Shown in pieces: positions 1-7,400 of a stretch of DNA of 18,286 nucleotides. The DNA is from an uncultured Pedobacter sp. (GTDB lineage: Bacteria; Bacteroidota; Bacteroidia; Sphingobacteriales; Sphingobacteriaceae): contig NZ_CAMLHF010000104.1 of NCBI RefSeq assembly GCF_946479715.1, forward strand, positions 1 through 18,286. Direction: 5' to 3'. The notes under the pieces were generated by a model. That model was given only the letters and a program-made list of their open reading frames with translations, was not told the DNA's origin and made no database searches. Numbering within the stretch: the first letter of the stretch is position 1; the number at the start of each line of letters is the position of its first letter. Position numbers and translations under genes: made by a program.

Positions 1-791
1 AATTCAGCGGCAGCTCCGAAACGATTCTTGATGGAGCGCAAAATTCGATACACATGATGCCTGTCGCCCTCAAACTGCAGAACAGTATCAACCATGTGTT
101 CCAGAATTTTTGGTCCGGCAATGGTTCCGTCTTTGGTAATATGGCCAATTAAAAATACAGGTGTATCCGTTTCTTTTGCAAACCGGAGTAATTCGGCAGT
201 GCATTCTCTTACCTGAGATACACTTCCGGGGGTTGAATCGATATTAGCTGAGTGAAGTGTTTGTATAGAATCGACAACAATAATATCTGGCTCAAGTGTT
301 TCAATCTGCTTAAAAATGTTTTGGGTTGAAGTTTCCGTTAGGATATAACAATCTGCTTTAGGTTTGGTAGTAATGCGCTCGGCTCTCATTTTAATTTGCT
401 GTTCGCTTTCTTCTCCGGAAACATATAGAATCTTTTTGCCCGAGATATTTAAGGCAAGTTGAAGCATCAGCGTAGATTTACCGATTCCTGGTTCACCTCC
501 AATTAGTATAACAGAGCCGGCAACTAAACCTCCACCCAAAACCCTGTCGAGCTCAAGGTCGCCTGTTAAAATTCGTTCTTCGCTAATTGACTGTATATCA
601 TCAACTTTAGATGGTTTATTTAAGCGTTGGGTACCGGTAGATGTTTTCCAGGAAGGTACCTTAGCGCTTGTTTTCTCTATAATTTCTTCGACGAAGGTAT
701 TCCATTCATTACATGAAGGACATCGCCCAAGCCATTTTGCTGATTCATATCCACAACTTTGGCAGAAATATGCTGATTTAGTTTTAGCCAA
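1..791 (-). CDS. radA: DNA repair protein RadA (5' part, cut by window edge)
   Basis: RadA is a RecA-like ATPase that promotes branch migration of recombination intermediates in the cytoplasm. The visible 263 codons hold a four-cysteine zinc finger (C10, C13, C24, C27), a Walker A loop GGEPGIGKST (residues 98-107), a Walker B strand ending VVDS (172-175), IGHITKDG just before the RadA-specific region, and the RadA signature KNRFG at 255-259 beside the window edge. The family is usually about 450-460 residues, so the C-terminal Lon-protease-like domain lies outside. The start is a TTG at 789-791, giving L/M-AKTKSAYFCQSCG, which matches the usual RadA N-terminus exactly; no ATG fits better. It stands behind the terminator of rng, so it probably has its own promoter, but I see no good TAnnTTTG box in the 48 nt available. 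Identification is secure; only the promoter is open. Confidence 0.95.
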   Translation of the reverse strand, partial: MAKTKSAYFCQSCGYESAKWLGRCPSCNEWNTFVEEIIEKTSAKVPSWKTSTGTQRLNKPSKVDDIQSISEERILTGDLELDRVLGGGLVAGSVILIGGEPGIGKSTLMLQLALNISGKKILYVSGEESEQQIKMRAERITTKPKADCYILTETSTQNIFKQIETLEPDIIVVDSIQTLHSANIDSTPGSVSQVRECTAELLRFAKETDTPVFLIGHITKDGTIAGPKILEHMVDTVLQFEGDRHHVYRILRSIKNRFGAAAE

Positions 792-839
792 TTGATTACA
801 ATTTTAATTTTACTAATTTATGCTTAATTCTATTAAAAC

Positions 840-874
840 AAACAGGCCCGATCTCTATGAAATCGGGCCTGTTT
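840..874 (-). terminator. Intrinsic-type terminator after rng
   Basis: A perfect 13-bp inverted repeat has arms at 840-852 and 862-874 (core ACAGGCCCGAT) and a 9-nt loop. It lies 17 nt beyond the rng stop codon, and a short T-run (gtttt) follows on the minus strand. It separates rng from radA on the same strand. Confidence 0.75.
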
Positions 875-891
875 AGTTAATAAGTTAATTT

Positions 892-2442
892 TTACAATTT
901 AATTTCTTCGTCTTTTGAAGAAAGAAAATGAAACTCAGTCAAATTATAAGATGAGACTGATCTGATTTTAATTCGCTGTCCGAATTTAAAAAACCATTTC
1001 CACTGTAAAGAGATAAAGCCCTTTTTAATGAAAGCTTCAATATACGGGTGTACACAAAGCGTAATATTTTTTTCGTTTTGCTCCTGCAAAATATAGGTCA
1101 GGTTATTTTCAATGTCATCCATTAAAACAATACTGGCCTTAATTTCCCCCGTACCGTCGCAGGTAGGGCATTTCTCACTGGTTACAATGTTCATTTCGGG
1201 CCTTACACGCTGACGTGTAATCTGAACAAGGCCAAACTTACTTGGCGGCAATATGGTGTGCTTAGCACGATCCAGTAACATCAGATCCTTAAGATAGTCG
1301 AACAACATTTTGCGATTAACAGGCTTGTGCATATCGATAAAATCGATTACTACAATACCACCCATATCCCTTAAACGAAGTTGGCGGGCAATTTCCTTAG
1401 CAGCTTCTTTATTAACCTGCAAAGCATTGTCTTCCTGATTCTCTTTACTAGCTGTTCTGTTCCCGCTGTTTACATCAATAACATGAAGCGCTTCAGTATG
1501 TTCAACAACAAGATAGGCTCCTCCAGCTAAGTTCACTGTTTTACCGAAAGAGTTCTTGATTTGTTTTTCAATACCGAAATGTTCAAAAATAGGCTCTTTA
1601 TGTTTGTACAGTTTAACGATCTTTTCCATTTCTGGAGAGATTTCGTGAACATAGGAACGAATATCTTCAAACAGGCTATTATCGCTTACATAAACATTTG
1701 TAAAGTCAGTGCTTAAAATATCACGGATCAATGTTGATGTCCGATCCATTTCTCCCCAAACTCGTTTAGAAGGTTCTGCCTCAGGAAGCTTTTTAATAAA
1801 GCTTTCCCATTTAGCTACAGAATCTAAAAGGTCTTTTTGAAGTTCTGCAACTCCTTTGCCTTCTGAAACGGTTCTGATAATTACTCCAAAATTTTTAGGT
1901 TTAATACTTTCAATAATCTTTTTTAAACGATTACGTTCAGTATTGCTCTTAATCTTTTTGGAAATAGAGATTACATTAGAGAAAGGAACTAATACAATAT
2001 ATCTGCCGGCTATTGAAAGATCCGAACTCAAACGAGGACCTTTAGTTGAAATTGGCTCTTTTGCTATCTGAACAGGTAAAACAAGATTCTTGCTTACTAC
2101 TTCTGATATTTTGCCTGCTTTGTTAATGTCTCCCTCTAACTTGAAATTATCCAGTAAAGTGCCATTAACAGAGCCGTTACGCTTGATTTTAGTTAGCTTA
2201 ATTAAAGATTGGACTTGAGGACCTAGATCAAAATAATGCAGAAATGCATCCTTTTCATAACCAACATCTACGAACGCAGCATTTAGACCCGGCATGATTT
2301 TCTTAATGCGGCCTAAATAAATGTCGCCAACGGCGTAATTGTTGTTGATCTGTTCTTTATGAAGTTCTACAAGTTGTTTGTCTTCAACTAAAGCTATGGT
2401 TACTCCCAGTGGAGAGGAATCTATAATTAATTCTTTTACCAA
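892..2442 (-). CDS. rng: Ribonuclease E/G family endoribonuclease (RNase G)
   Basis: Endoribonuclease that cuts single-stranded RNA in rRNA maturation and mRNA decay. The 516-residue protein has the family order: an N-terminal S1-type RNA-binding segment (about residues 36-125, with GDIYLGRIKKIMPGLNAAFVDVG), an RNase H-like/DNase I-like catalytic core with the Mg-binding aspartates D323 (DVNSGN) and D367 (VVIDFIDM), and the CPTC zinc-link motif (C425, C428) followed by DGTGE. It lacks the long disordered scaffold of proteobacterial RNase E, so it is of RNase G type. The start codon is TTG (2440-2442), giving MVKELIIDSS, the usual beginning in this group. Terminators on both sides suggest a single-gene transcript. 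A palindrome sits 13 nt upstream of the start codon (separate entry) and could matter for autoregulation, which is known for E. coli rne but only inferred here. Confidence 0.95.
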   Translation of the reverse strand: MVKELIIDSSPLGVTIALVEDKQLVELHKEQINNNYAVGDIYLGRIKKIMPGLNAAFVDVGYEKDAFLHYFDLGPQVQSLIKLTKIKRNGSVNGTLLDNFKLEGDINKAGKISEVVSKNLVLPVQIAKEPISTKGPRLSSDLSIAGRYIVLVPFSNVISISKKIKSNTERNRLKKIIESIKPKNFGVIIRTVSEGKGVAELQKDLLDSVAKWESFIKKLPEAEPSKRVWGEMDRTSTLIRDILSTDFTNVYVSDNSLFEDIRSYVHEISPEMEKIVKLYKHKEPIFEHFGIEKQIKNSFGKTVNLAGGAYLVVEHTEALHVIDVNSGNRTASKENQEDNALQVNKEAAKEIARQLRLRDMGGIVVIDFIDMHKPVNRKMLFDYLKDLMLLDRAKHTILPPSKFGLVQITRQRVRPEMNIVTSEKCPTCDGTGEIKASIVLMDDIENNLTYILQEQNEKNITLCVHPYIEAFIKKGFISLQWKWFFKFGQRIKIRSVSSYNLTEFHFLSSKDEEIKL

Positions 2443-2455
2443 AAGCTACAGATTT

Positions 2456-2474
2456 TAAGGCATTAAATGCCTTA
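2456..2474 (-). promoter_or_regulatory. Perfect palindrome just upstream of the rng start
   Basis: TAAGGCATT-A-AATGCCTTA is a perfect inverted repeat (9-nt arms, 1-nt centre) lying 13 nt before the TTG start of rng on the minus strand. As RNA it can form a 7-bp stem with a 5-nt loop; as DNA it could be an operator. A weak promoter-like TTTATTTG (one mismatch to TAnnTTTG) lies further upstream at 2487-2494, which would put the palindrome inside the leader. Function is unknown. Confidence 0.4.
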
Positions 2475-2509
2475 TTAACACATGGACAAATAAAAAAACA
2501 TTGCAACGA

Positions 2510-2544
2510 AAAATAAGGCTAAGATCTTGTCGTAGCCTTATTTT
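2510..2544 (-). terminator. Terminator after the small basic ORF
   Basis: A perfect 12-bp inverted repeat has arms at 2510-2521 and 2533-2544 (AAAATAAGGCTA / TAGCCTTATTTT) with an 11-nt loop. It starts 22 nt past the stop codon of the 29-residue ORF. The 3' arm on the minus strand ends in TTATTTTT, which supplies a U-tract. It closes the HU-TPR-small-ORF transcript and isolates rng. Confidence 0.7.
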
Positions 2545-2566
2545 CTGTGCAAAACAATAAGAAAAA

Positions 2567-2656
2567 TTATTTTTTCTTATGTCTGTTTTTTCTTAAACGT
2601 TTTTTGCGTTTGTGGGTAGCCATTTTATGTCTTTTTCTTTTTTTACCGCTTGGCAT
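2567..2656 (-). CDS. 29-residue extremely basic small protein, candidate ribosome- or RNA-binding protein
   Basis: ATG at 2654-2656, stop at 2567-2569. The peptide begins MPSGKKRKRHKMATHKRKKR and ends RHKKK. It has 11 Lys, 6 Arg and 3 His in 29 residues and no acidic residue, a composition seen in small ribosomal proteins and little else. I recall near-identical peptides (MPSGKKRKRHK...) annotated as hypothetical in other Bacteroidota, such as flavobacteria, which argues that it is a real gene; this is memory, not a search. It starts 35 nt after the TPR gene stop, with no promoter motif between, and is followed by a terminator, so it is likely the last gene of the HU-TPR operon. A second ATG at codon 12 would give only 18 residues. 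It does not resemble Thx. I infer a ribosomal or rRNA-binding role; direct evidence is absent. Confidence 0.8.
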   Translation of the reverse strand: MPSGKKRKRHKMATHKRKKRLRKNRHKKK

Positions 2657-2691
2657 AATCTTGAATTTTAAATATTTTTTTAATCTGTTTA

Positions 2692-3552
2692 TTAATTTTT
2701 ACTCTTTAGCTCCAATACTTTATCATCAATGAATTTTGATAATTTAGGATTGGCGGCTAGCTTTTTACTCTTAAGATAGGCATCAATAGCATCTGTATTT
2801 TTACCCAGGCTTTCATAAGCTGTGGCTAAATAGAAGTATGCATCTGGAGTAGGCTTAATGGCGATAATGTTGTTAAATCTGCTTATGGCTTTATCAAACT
2901 GGCCAGATTTAATTGCGAACGTACCTAAACTCATATTCGCTTTCAAATTCTTTGGGTCTTTTTTTACCACATCCATCAATAACGCAATACCTTTCATTGG
3001 CATTCCCATTCCATTAACAATGGTAATTCCCAGGCCGGTTTTCGCATCAGCACTCGTAGAGTCAATACTTACCGCATTAGTATAAGCAGCATTTGCTCTT
3101 TGTAATAATGCAGGTTGTAATATACTGTCTCTTGAGTTGTCAAATGCCTTTAAAAAGCGGTCTCCGGTAATTAACCAACTGGCTAATGTTTTCTCTTGAT
3201 TGGCTATAATCTCAAGGTATAAAGCGCTTGGTGCACTCTGTTCAACATCATCCCACTTTTGAGCAAGCACTTTAGCGGCTGCAACCTTATCGGTAGAAGC
3301 TTTAAATGTGTTCTCAAGTGAAGTAATTTCAGCAGCAAAGTTTGGACTGATCAGGGTTTTACCAGAAGCCGAAACTTCTTCCAAACTGATTGGCTGAGGG
3401 GTTTCTGATGTCATCTGCCCTGCGGCTGGAACATTCGTTGTTTGCTCTTTCGGCTTAACTAAACCTTTAATATCCCTTGTAAACAAAAAAGCTCCAAGCA
3501 ATACTATTGCTCCAATTATGATAATTTGTTTTGAACGGATATTGTTTAGCAT
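2692..3552 (-). CDS. Membrane-anchored tetratricopeptide repeat protein
   Basis: The 286-residue protein has a short cytoplasmic N-terminus with Arg/Lys (residues 1-8), one hydrophobic segment (about 9-25) acting as an uncleaved anchor, a Pro/Thr/Ser-rich linker (about 33-65), and a mostly helical part with TPR-like repeats from about 147 to 268. The clearest repeat is near 236-268 (PDAYFYLATAYESLGKNTDA). TPRs mediate protein-protein contacts; no catalytic motif is visible. With a positively charged N-terminus and a single helix, the TPR part is expected on the periplasmic side. It begins 7 nt after the HU gene stop, so the two are almost certainly co-transcribed, and the 29-residue basic ORF follows. 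I cannot assign a specific function. Confidence 0.85.
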   Translation of the reverse strand: MLNNIRSKQIIIIGAIVLLGAFLFTRDIKGLVKPKEQTTNVPAAGQMTSETPQPISLEEVSASGKTLISPNFAAEITSLENTFKASTDKVAAAKVLAQKWDDVEQSAPSALYLEIIANQEKTLASWLITGDRFLKAFDNSRDSILQPALLQRANAAYTNAVSIDSTSADAKTGLGITIVNGMGMPMKGIALLMDVVKKDPKNLKANMSLGTFAIKSGQFDKAISRFNNIIAIKPTPDAYFYLATAYESLGKNTDAIDAYLKSKKLAANPKLSKFIDDKVLELKSKN

Positions 3553-3559
3553 AAGTTGA

Positions 3560-3862
3560 TTAAGCTTCTACGCTTACTTTTTTAGAGTTGTTTTTTACTT
3601 TGTCAACAAACACTTTTGCCGGTTTGAAACTTGGTACAAAATGCTCCGGGATAATAATTGCAGTGTTTTTAGAAATATTTCTCGCAGTTTTTTGCGCTCT
3701 CTTTTTTACAACAAAACTACCAAAACCTCTAACATATACATTCTCTCCTCCGATCATACTGTTCTTGATCACTTTGAAAAATGCCTCAACGGTTTCTTGT
3801 ACATCTACCTTTTCAATTCCTGTTTTTGTTGATATTTCTGAAATAATATCTGCCTTAGTCAT
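3560..3862 (-). CDS. HU/IHF-family DNA-binding protein
   Basis: A 100-residue nucleoid protein that binds and bends DNA as a dimer. It has the HU layout: an N-terminal helical dimerisation part (MTKADIISEISTKTGIEK), the signature VYVRGFGSFVVKKRAQKTARN (about residues 43-63, described here in two blocks VYVRGFGSF and KKRAQKTARN), then the β-arm and a C-terminal helix (SFKPAKVFVDKVKN). The tip of the β-arm carries IIIPEHFVPSF; the usual tip is near xIPAxxxPxF, and here P72 appears as IIPEHFVP. A basic tail extends about 8 residues past the normal end. A TAnnTTTG promoter lies about 54 nt upstream, and the gene heads an operon with the TPR protein. It is divergent from mutY. I cannot choose between hup and ihf names. 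Confidence 0.93.
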   Translation of the reverse strand: MTKADIISEISTKTGIEKVDVQETVEAFFKVIKNSMIGGENVYVRGFGSFVVKKRAQKTARNISKNTAIIIPEHFVPSFKPAKVFVDKVKNNSKKVSVEA

Positions 3863-3915
3863 ATTCTATTATTTATTTATAGTGTATTATATACTTTATA
3901 AGTGTTTTGGGGTTG

Positions 3916-3923
3916 CAAAAGTA
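3916..3923 (-). promoter_or_regulatory. Promoter -7 box for the HU operon
   Basis: On the minus strand this reads TACTTTTG, a full match to the Bacteroidota -7 element TAnnTTTG. It lies about 53 nt before the HU start codon. No clear -33 TTTG is present at the usual distance. Confidence 0.55.
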
Positions 3924-4020
3924 TTGCTTTTTAATGAGATAGGAAAATAAAAGATGATTTATTTGTTTCATATTGTATCAGAGAATTGCAAGTTTTGCCG
4001 AAAACAAATTAATAACGCCG

Positions 4021-4028
4021 TATTTTTG
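4021..4028 (+). promoter_or_regulatory. Promoter -7 box for mutY (leaderless arrangement)
   Basis: TATTTTTG matches TAnnTTTG exactly and ends only 5 nt before the mutY ATG. A TTTG at 3994-3997 could be the -33 element, but the spacer (23 nt) is longer than the usual 19-21. The transcript would have almost no leader. Confidence 0.5.
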
Positions 4029-4033
4029 TGTCT

Positions 4034-5083
4034 ATGGCTTTTCAAACAGAAATAGTAAAATGGTATTTAAATCATAAAAGAGACTTACCATGGCGGGGTA
4101 CAACGGATGCTTATGTGATCTGGCTTTCAGAAATTATATTGCAACAAACCAGAGTTGAGCAGGGATTGCCTTATTTTAATAGATTTTTAGAGAATTACCC
4201 AACAATTACTGCATTTGCTGCAGCTACCGAGACCCAGATTCTTAAACTATGGCAAGGGCTGGGCTATTATTCAAGAGGAAGAAATATGCTTTATACTGCT
4301 AAGCAGATCCAGGATGTTTATAACGGTGAGTTCCCTACAAAATATGATGATCTAATTCGCTTGAAAGGTATAGGTGATTATACCGCTGCGGCGATTTCAT
4401 CATTTTCTTCGAATGAGATGAAAGCAGTTCTGGACGGAAATGTATTCCGGGTACTGTCCAGATATTTTGGAATCGAAACGCCAATAAACAGTCCTGCCGG
4501 TAAAAGGCAATTCATAGAGCTGGCCCAGAATCTAATAGTCGGACAAGAACCTTCTGTATACAATCAGGCCATTATGGAATTTGGTGCATTGCAATGCAAA
4601 CCTAAATCTCCCTCCTGCGAATCCTGTCCTGTTCAATCTGATTGTTTTGCACGAAAAAATGATCTAGTAAATACACTTCCTGTTAAGGAGAAAAAACTTA
4701 AAAAACGCACTCGTTATTTTAACTATCTGGTATGTTTTAATGGAGATGAAGTCCTGGTAAATAAAAGAAATCCGGGAGACATCTGGCAGGAACTGTATGA
4801 TTTTCCTTTAATAGAAACTGACGATAACTACCTGGAAGCACAAGAACAATTTCTGACCATATTGAAGAATAATTTTGGTGACACCTGTACTATTACGCCG
4901 TTAGAGCAGAAAAAACATTTATTAACCCACCAAACTATATATGTTCAATTTTTTGCTTTAGATAATTATATCATTAACTTTAATCAGAATGCAGAAATAA
5001 AATGGGTTTCATTAAGCGAGTTGGACGAATTGCCACAGCCTAAAGTGATAACAAATTTTATAAGCTCTTATTCCGTAAATTAG
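4034..5083 (+). CDS. mutY: A/G-specific adenine glycosylase MutY
   Basis: Base-excision repair glycosylase that removes adenine mispaired with 8-oxoguanine. Counting from the ATG at 4034 (349 residues), the HhH-GPD core shows the catalytic glutamate E33 in SEIILQQTRVEQ, the helix-hairpin-helix LKGIGDYTAAA (about 110-120), and the catalytic aspartate D134 in VLDGNV. The 4Fe-4S cluster cysteines are C188-X6-C195-X2-C198-X5-C204. The C-terminal third (about 230-349) is the NUDIX-like domain that recognises 8-oxoG. An upstream in-frame GTG (4028) is unlikely as the start because it overlaps the promoter box; the ATG gives MAFQTEIVKWY, the usual beginning. ssb follows after 14 nt, so the two probably form an operon. 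Confidence 0.96.
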   Translation: MAFQTEIVKWYLNHKRDLPWRGTTDAYVIWLSEIILQQTRVEQGLPYFNRFLENYPTITAFAAATETQILKLWQGLGYYSRGRNMLYTAKQIQDVYNGEFPTKYDDLIRLKGIGDYTAAAISSFSSNEMKAVLDGNVFRVLSRYFGIETPINSPAGKRQFIELAQNLIVGQEPSVYNQAIMEFGALQCKPKSPSCESCPVQSDCFARKNDLVNTLPVKEKKLKKRTRYFNYLVCFNGDEVLVNKRNPGDIWQELYDFPLIETDDNYLEAQEQFLTILKNNFGDTCTITPLEQKKHLLTHQTIYVQFFALDNYIINFNQNAEIKWVSLSELDELPQPKVITNFISSYSVN

Positions 5084-5097
5084 ATAAATCAGAATTC

Positions 5098-5526
5098 ATG
5101 TCAGGTATTAACAAAGTTATTTTAGTAGGACATTTAGGAAAAGATCCTGAAGTCAGACATTTAGATGGAGGTGTAACAGTAGCAAGTTTCCCATTGGCAA
5201 CATCAGAGACGTATAACAAGGATGGCAAAAGAATAGAGCAAACAGAGTGGCATAACATTGTTTTGTGGAGAGGTTTGGCAGAGGTAGCCTCAAAGTATTT
5301 GCAAAAGGGCAAGCTGGTGTATATTGAAGGTAAACTTCGTACCCGCTCTTTTGAAGACAAAGAGCGAGTAAAGAAGTATGTTACAGAAGTAGTTGCAGAG
5401 AATTTTACAATTCTGGGCAGGAAAAGTGATTTTGAACAAACCCCATCTACGGGCGAGAATAGTACACCAAAAAGCGAAACGGATTATATAGATCCAAGTG
5501 ATGCCTCTGGTGATTTACCTTTCTAA
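5098..5526 (+). CDS. ssb: Single-stranded DNA-binding protein
   Basis: Binds and protects ssDNA as a tetramer and recruits replication and repair enzymes. The 142 residues comprise an OB fold (about 1-108; MSGINKVILVGHLGKDPEVR, TEWHNIVLW, YIEGKLRTRSF), a short Ser/Thr/Glu-rich linker, and the acidic C-terminal tip ending DASGDLPF, the protein-interaction peptide of SSB. The start ATG directly follows GAATTC with no Shine-Dalgarno sequence. It lies 14 nt after mutY on the same strand, so co-transcription is likely. A hairpin follows 14 nt after the stop. Confidence 0.96.
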   Translation: MSGINKVILVGHLGKDPEVRHLDGGVTVASFPLATSETYNKDGKRIEQTEWHNIVLWRGLAEVASKYLQKGKLVYIEGKLRTRSFEDKERVKKYVTEVVAENFTILGRKSDFEQTPSTGENSTPKSETDYIDPSDASGDLPF

Positions 5527-5540
5527 CTAAATATAAAGAA

Positions 5541-5572
5541 CTAAATCTGTTACTCTACGGTAACAGATTTAG
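5541..5572. terminator. Hairpin between convergent ssb and glmS, overlapping glmS codons
   Basis: A perfect 13-bp inverted repeat (CTAAATCTGTTAC / GTAACAGATTTAG) has arms at 5541-5553 and 5560-5572 with a 6-nt loop. It follows ssb by 14 nt and, on the other strand, contains the last residues of GlmS (from K607) and its stop codon. A U-rich stretch (ttctttatattt) follows on the minus strand, so it fits best as the glmS terminator; it may also stop ssb transcripts. Confidence 0.65.
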
Positions 5573-7388
5573 CCAGATTTCTCGGTTGGTCTACATTACA
5601 CCCTCTTAATACTGCTATGTGATAGGATAGTAATTGAAGTGGTATGGTGGCCAGTAATGGTAAGAATGCCTCACTGGCATCTGGTATTTCTATACAATAG
5701 TCTACCATTTTTCTAACCTCAACATCTCCCTCAGTAACTATAGCCAAAACAATTCCTTTTCTGGCTTTCACTTCCTGGATATTGCTGATTACTTTTTCGT
5801 AAGATGAATTTTTGGTAGCGATAACAACCACCGGCATTTCCTCGTCAATAAGCGCAATAGGGCCGTGTTTCATTTCTGCGGCCGGATACCCTTCGGCATG
5901 GATGTAAGAGATCTCCTTGAGCTTTAGAGCACCTTCAAGCGCCACAGGGAAACCGCTTCCCCTGCCAAGGAATAAACAATTTCTTGAATCCTTAAATTTC
6001 TGGGCTATTTCTTTGATAAGATCATTAGATTCAAGTGCTACCTGTATTTTATCGGGAATGCAATCTAACTCGGTAAGTAATTCAACCAATTTAGAATTGG
6101 TAAGTGTGCCTTTTTGCTGAGCCATATAAAAAGCCATCAAAGTAAGCACGGTTACCTGAGCTGTAAAGGCCTTAGTGGAAGCAACTCCAATTTCAGGGCC
6201 GGCGTGTGTATAAACACCTGCATGCGTTAATCGTGGTATAGAAGCACCTACAACATTACACACTCCAAAAATCGTAGCACCTCTTTCTTTAGCCATTTCG
6301 ATGGCGGCCATCGTATCTGCCGTTTCTCCCGATTGGGAAATGGCAATCACAATATCTTTCTCAGTAATAATTGGATTCCTGTATCTAAATTCTGAAGCAT
6401 ATTCCACTTCTACAGGAATTCTTGCATACTCTTCAATCAAATACTCACCAACAAGGCCGGCATGCCATGAAGTGCCACAGGCAACAATAATTATACGATC
6501 AATATTTTTTAACTTGTCGGCATATTCTTTTATTCCACCCAATTGTACTTTGCCCTCATTAGGGTAAATACGCCCGCGCATACAATCTCTGATAGAGCGC
6601 GACTGTTCAAAGATCTCTTTAAGCATAAAGTGTTCATAGCCGCCTTTTTCGAGCATCTCAAGTTTTAGTTCGAGCTCTTGAACATATGGCGTTTGTACAA
6701 CATTATCCAGGCGCTTTATCAATAACTCATCACGTTTAATAAACGCAATTTCATTATCGTTCAGGTAGATCACATTTTTTGTGTATTCAACAATAGGCGT
6801 AGCATCAGAGGCAATAAAATACTCGCCATCACCCACCCCGATAACCATTGGGCTTCCTTTTCTTGCTGCGATCAATTGATCTGGATGCTCTTCGTCCATT
6901 AAGACAATTGCGTAGGCACCATTAACCTCACGTAGGGCCAGTCGAACGGCTTCCAGCAAATCTATCTTTTCATTTTTGTAAATCTCTTCAATTAAGTGAA
7001 CTAAAACCTCTGTATCGGTATCACTTTTAAATTCATGGCCCCTGGTTATTAGCTCTTCTTTAAGCGTTGCATAATTCTCGATAATTCCATTGTGAATTAT
7101 GGTAAGCTTGCCATTGTTGGAAGTATGTGGATGTGAGTTTCTATCAGAAGGAGCCCCATGGGTTGCCCATCTGGTATGGCCAATTCCTGAAGTGCCAGAT
7201 AAATTCTTACCTGCGGAAAAGTTCTCCAGTTCAGTAACCTTTCCGGCTTTTTTATAGATGTTTAAACCATCATCAGAAATAAGCGCGATACCAGCACTAT
7301 CGTATCCGCGGTATTCTAATCTTTTTAGTCCTTTAATAACTATAGGCCACGCTTCTCTGTGACCGATATAACCAACTATTCCACACAT
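5550..7388 (-). CDS. glmS: Glutamine-fructose-6-phosphate aminotransferase (isomerizing)
   Basis: Makes glucosamine-6-phosphate from fructose-6-phosphate and glutamine, the first committed step to UDP-GlcNAc for peptidoglycan and LPS. The 612-residue length is normal. The class II glutaminase domain begins with the Cys nucleophile (C2 of MCGIVGYIG), followed by HTRWATHG (71-78), HNGIIENY (99-106) and KSDTDTEV (121-128). Two SIS sugar-isomerase domains follow, with the sugar-phosphate loop ISQSGETADT in the first and the C-terminal NLAKSVTVE, whose K607 is the Schiff-base/loop lysine. The stop codon lies inside the hairpin shared with ssb. Only 19 nt separate the start codon from the terminator of the upstream DUF4270 gene, so no separate promoter is obvious. 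I see no glmS ribozyme, which belongs to Firmicutes-type genomes. Confidence 0.97.
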   Translation of the reverse strand: MCGIVGYIGHREAWPIVIKGLKRLEYRGYDSAGIALISDDGLNIYKKAGKVTELENFSAGKNLSGTSGIGHTRWATHGAPSDRNSHPHTSNNGKLTIIHNGIIENYATLKEELITRGHEFKSDTDTEVLVHLIEEIYKNEKIDLLEAVRLALREVNGAYAIVLMDEEHPDQLIAARKGSPMVIGVGDGEYFIASDATPIVEYTKNVIYLNDNEIAFIKRDELLIKRLDNVVQTPYVQELELKLEMLEKGGYEHFMLKEIFEQSRSIRDCMRGRIYPNEGKVQLGGIKEYADKLKNIDRIIIVACGTSWHAGLVGEYLIEEYARIPVEVEYASEFRYRNPIITEKDIVIAISQSGETADTMAAIEMAKERGATIFGVCNVVGASIPRLTHAGVYTHAGPEIGVASTKAFTAQVTVLTLMAFYMAQQKGTLTNSKLVELLTELDCIPDKIQVALESNDLIKEIAQKFKDSRNCLFLGRGSGFPVALEGALKLKEISYIHAEGYPAAEMKHGPIALIDEEMPVVVIATKNSSYEKVISNIQEVKARKGIVLAIVTEGDVEVRKMVDYCIEIPDASEAFLPLLATIPLQLLSYHIAVLRGCNVDQPRNLAKSVTVE

Positions 7389-7400
7389 ACATACTGGGTT

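Noticed and set aside
2547..2732. 61-codon hydrophobic plus-strand frame
   Set aside because: It is antisense to the Lys/Arg-rich 29-residue ORF (poly-Lys codons read as Phe/Leu) and to the TPR gene end; the minus-strand frame is the convincing one.
4028..4033. GTG start for mutY at 4028
   Set aside because: Its first base is the last base of the TATTTTTG promoter box; ATG 4034 gives the usual MutY N-terminus.
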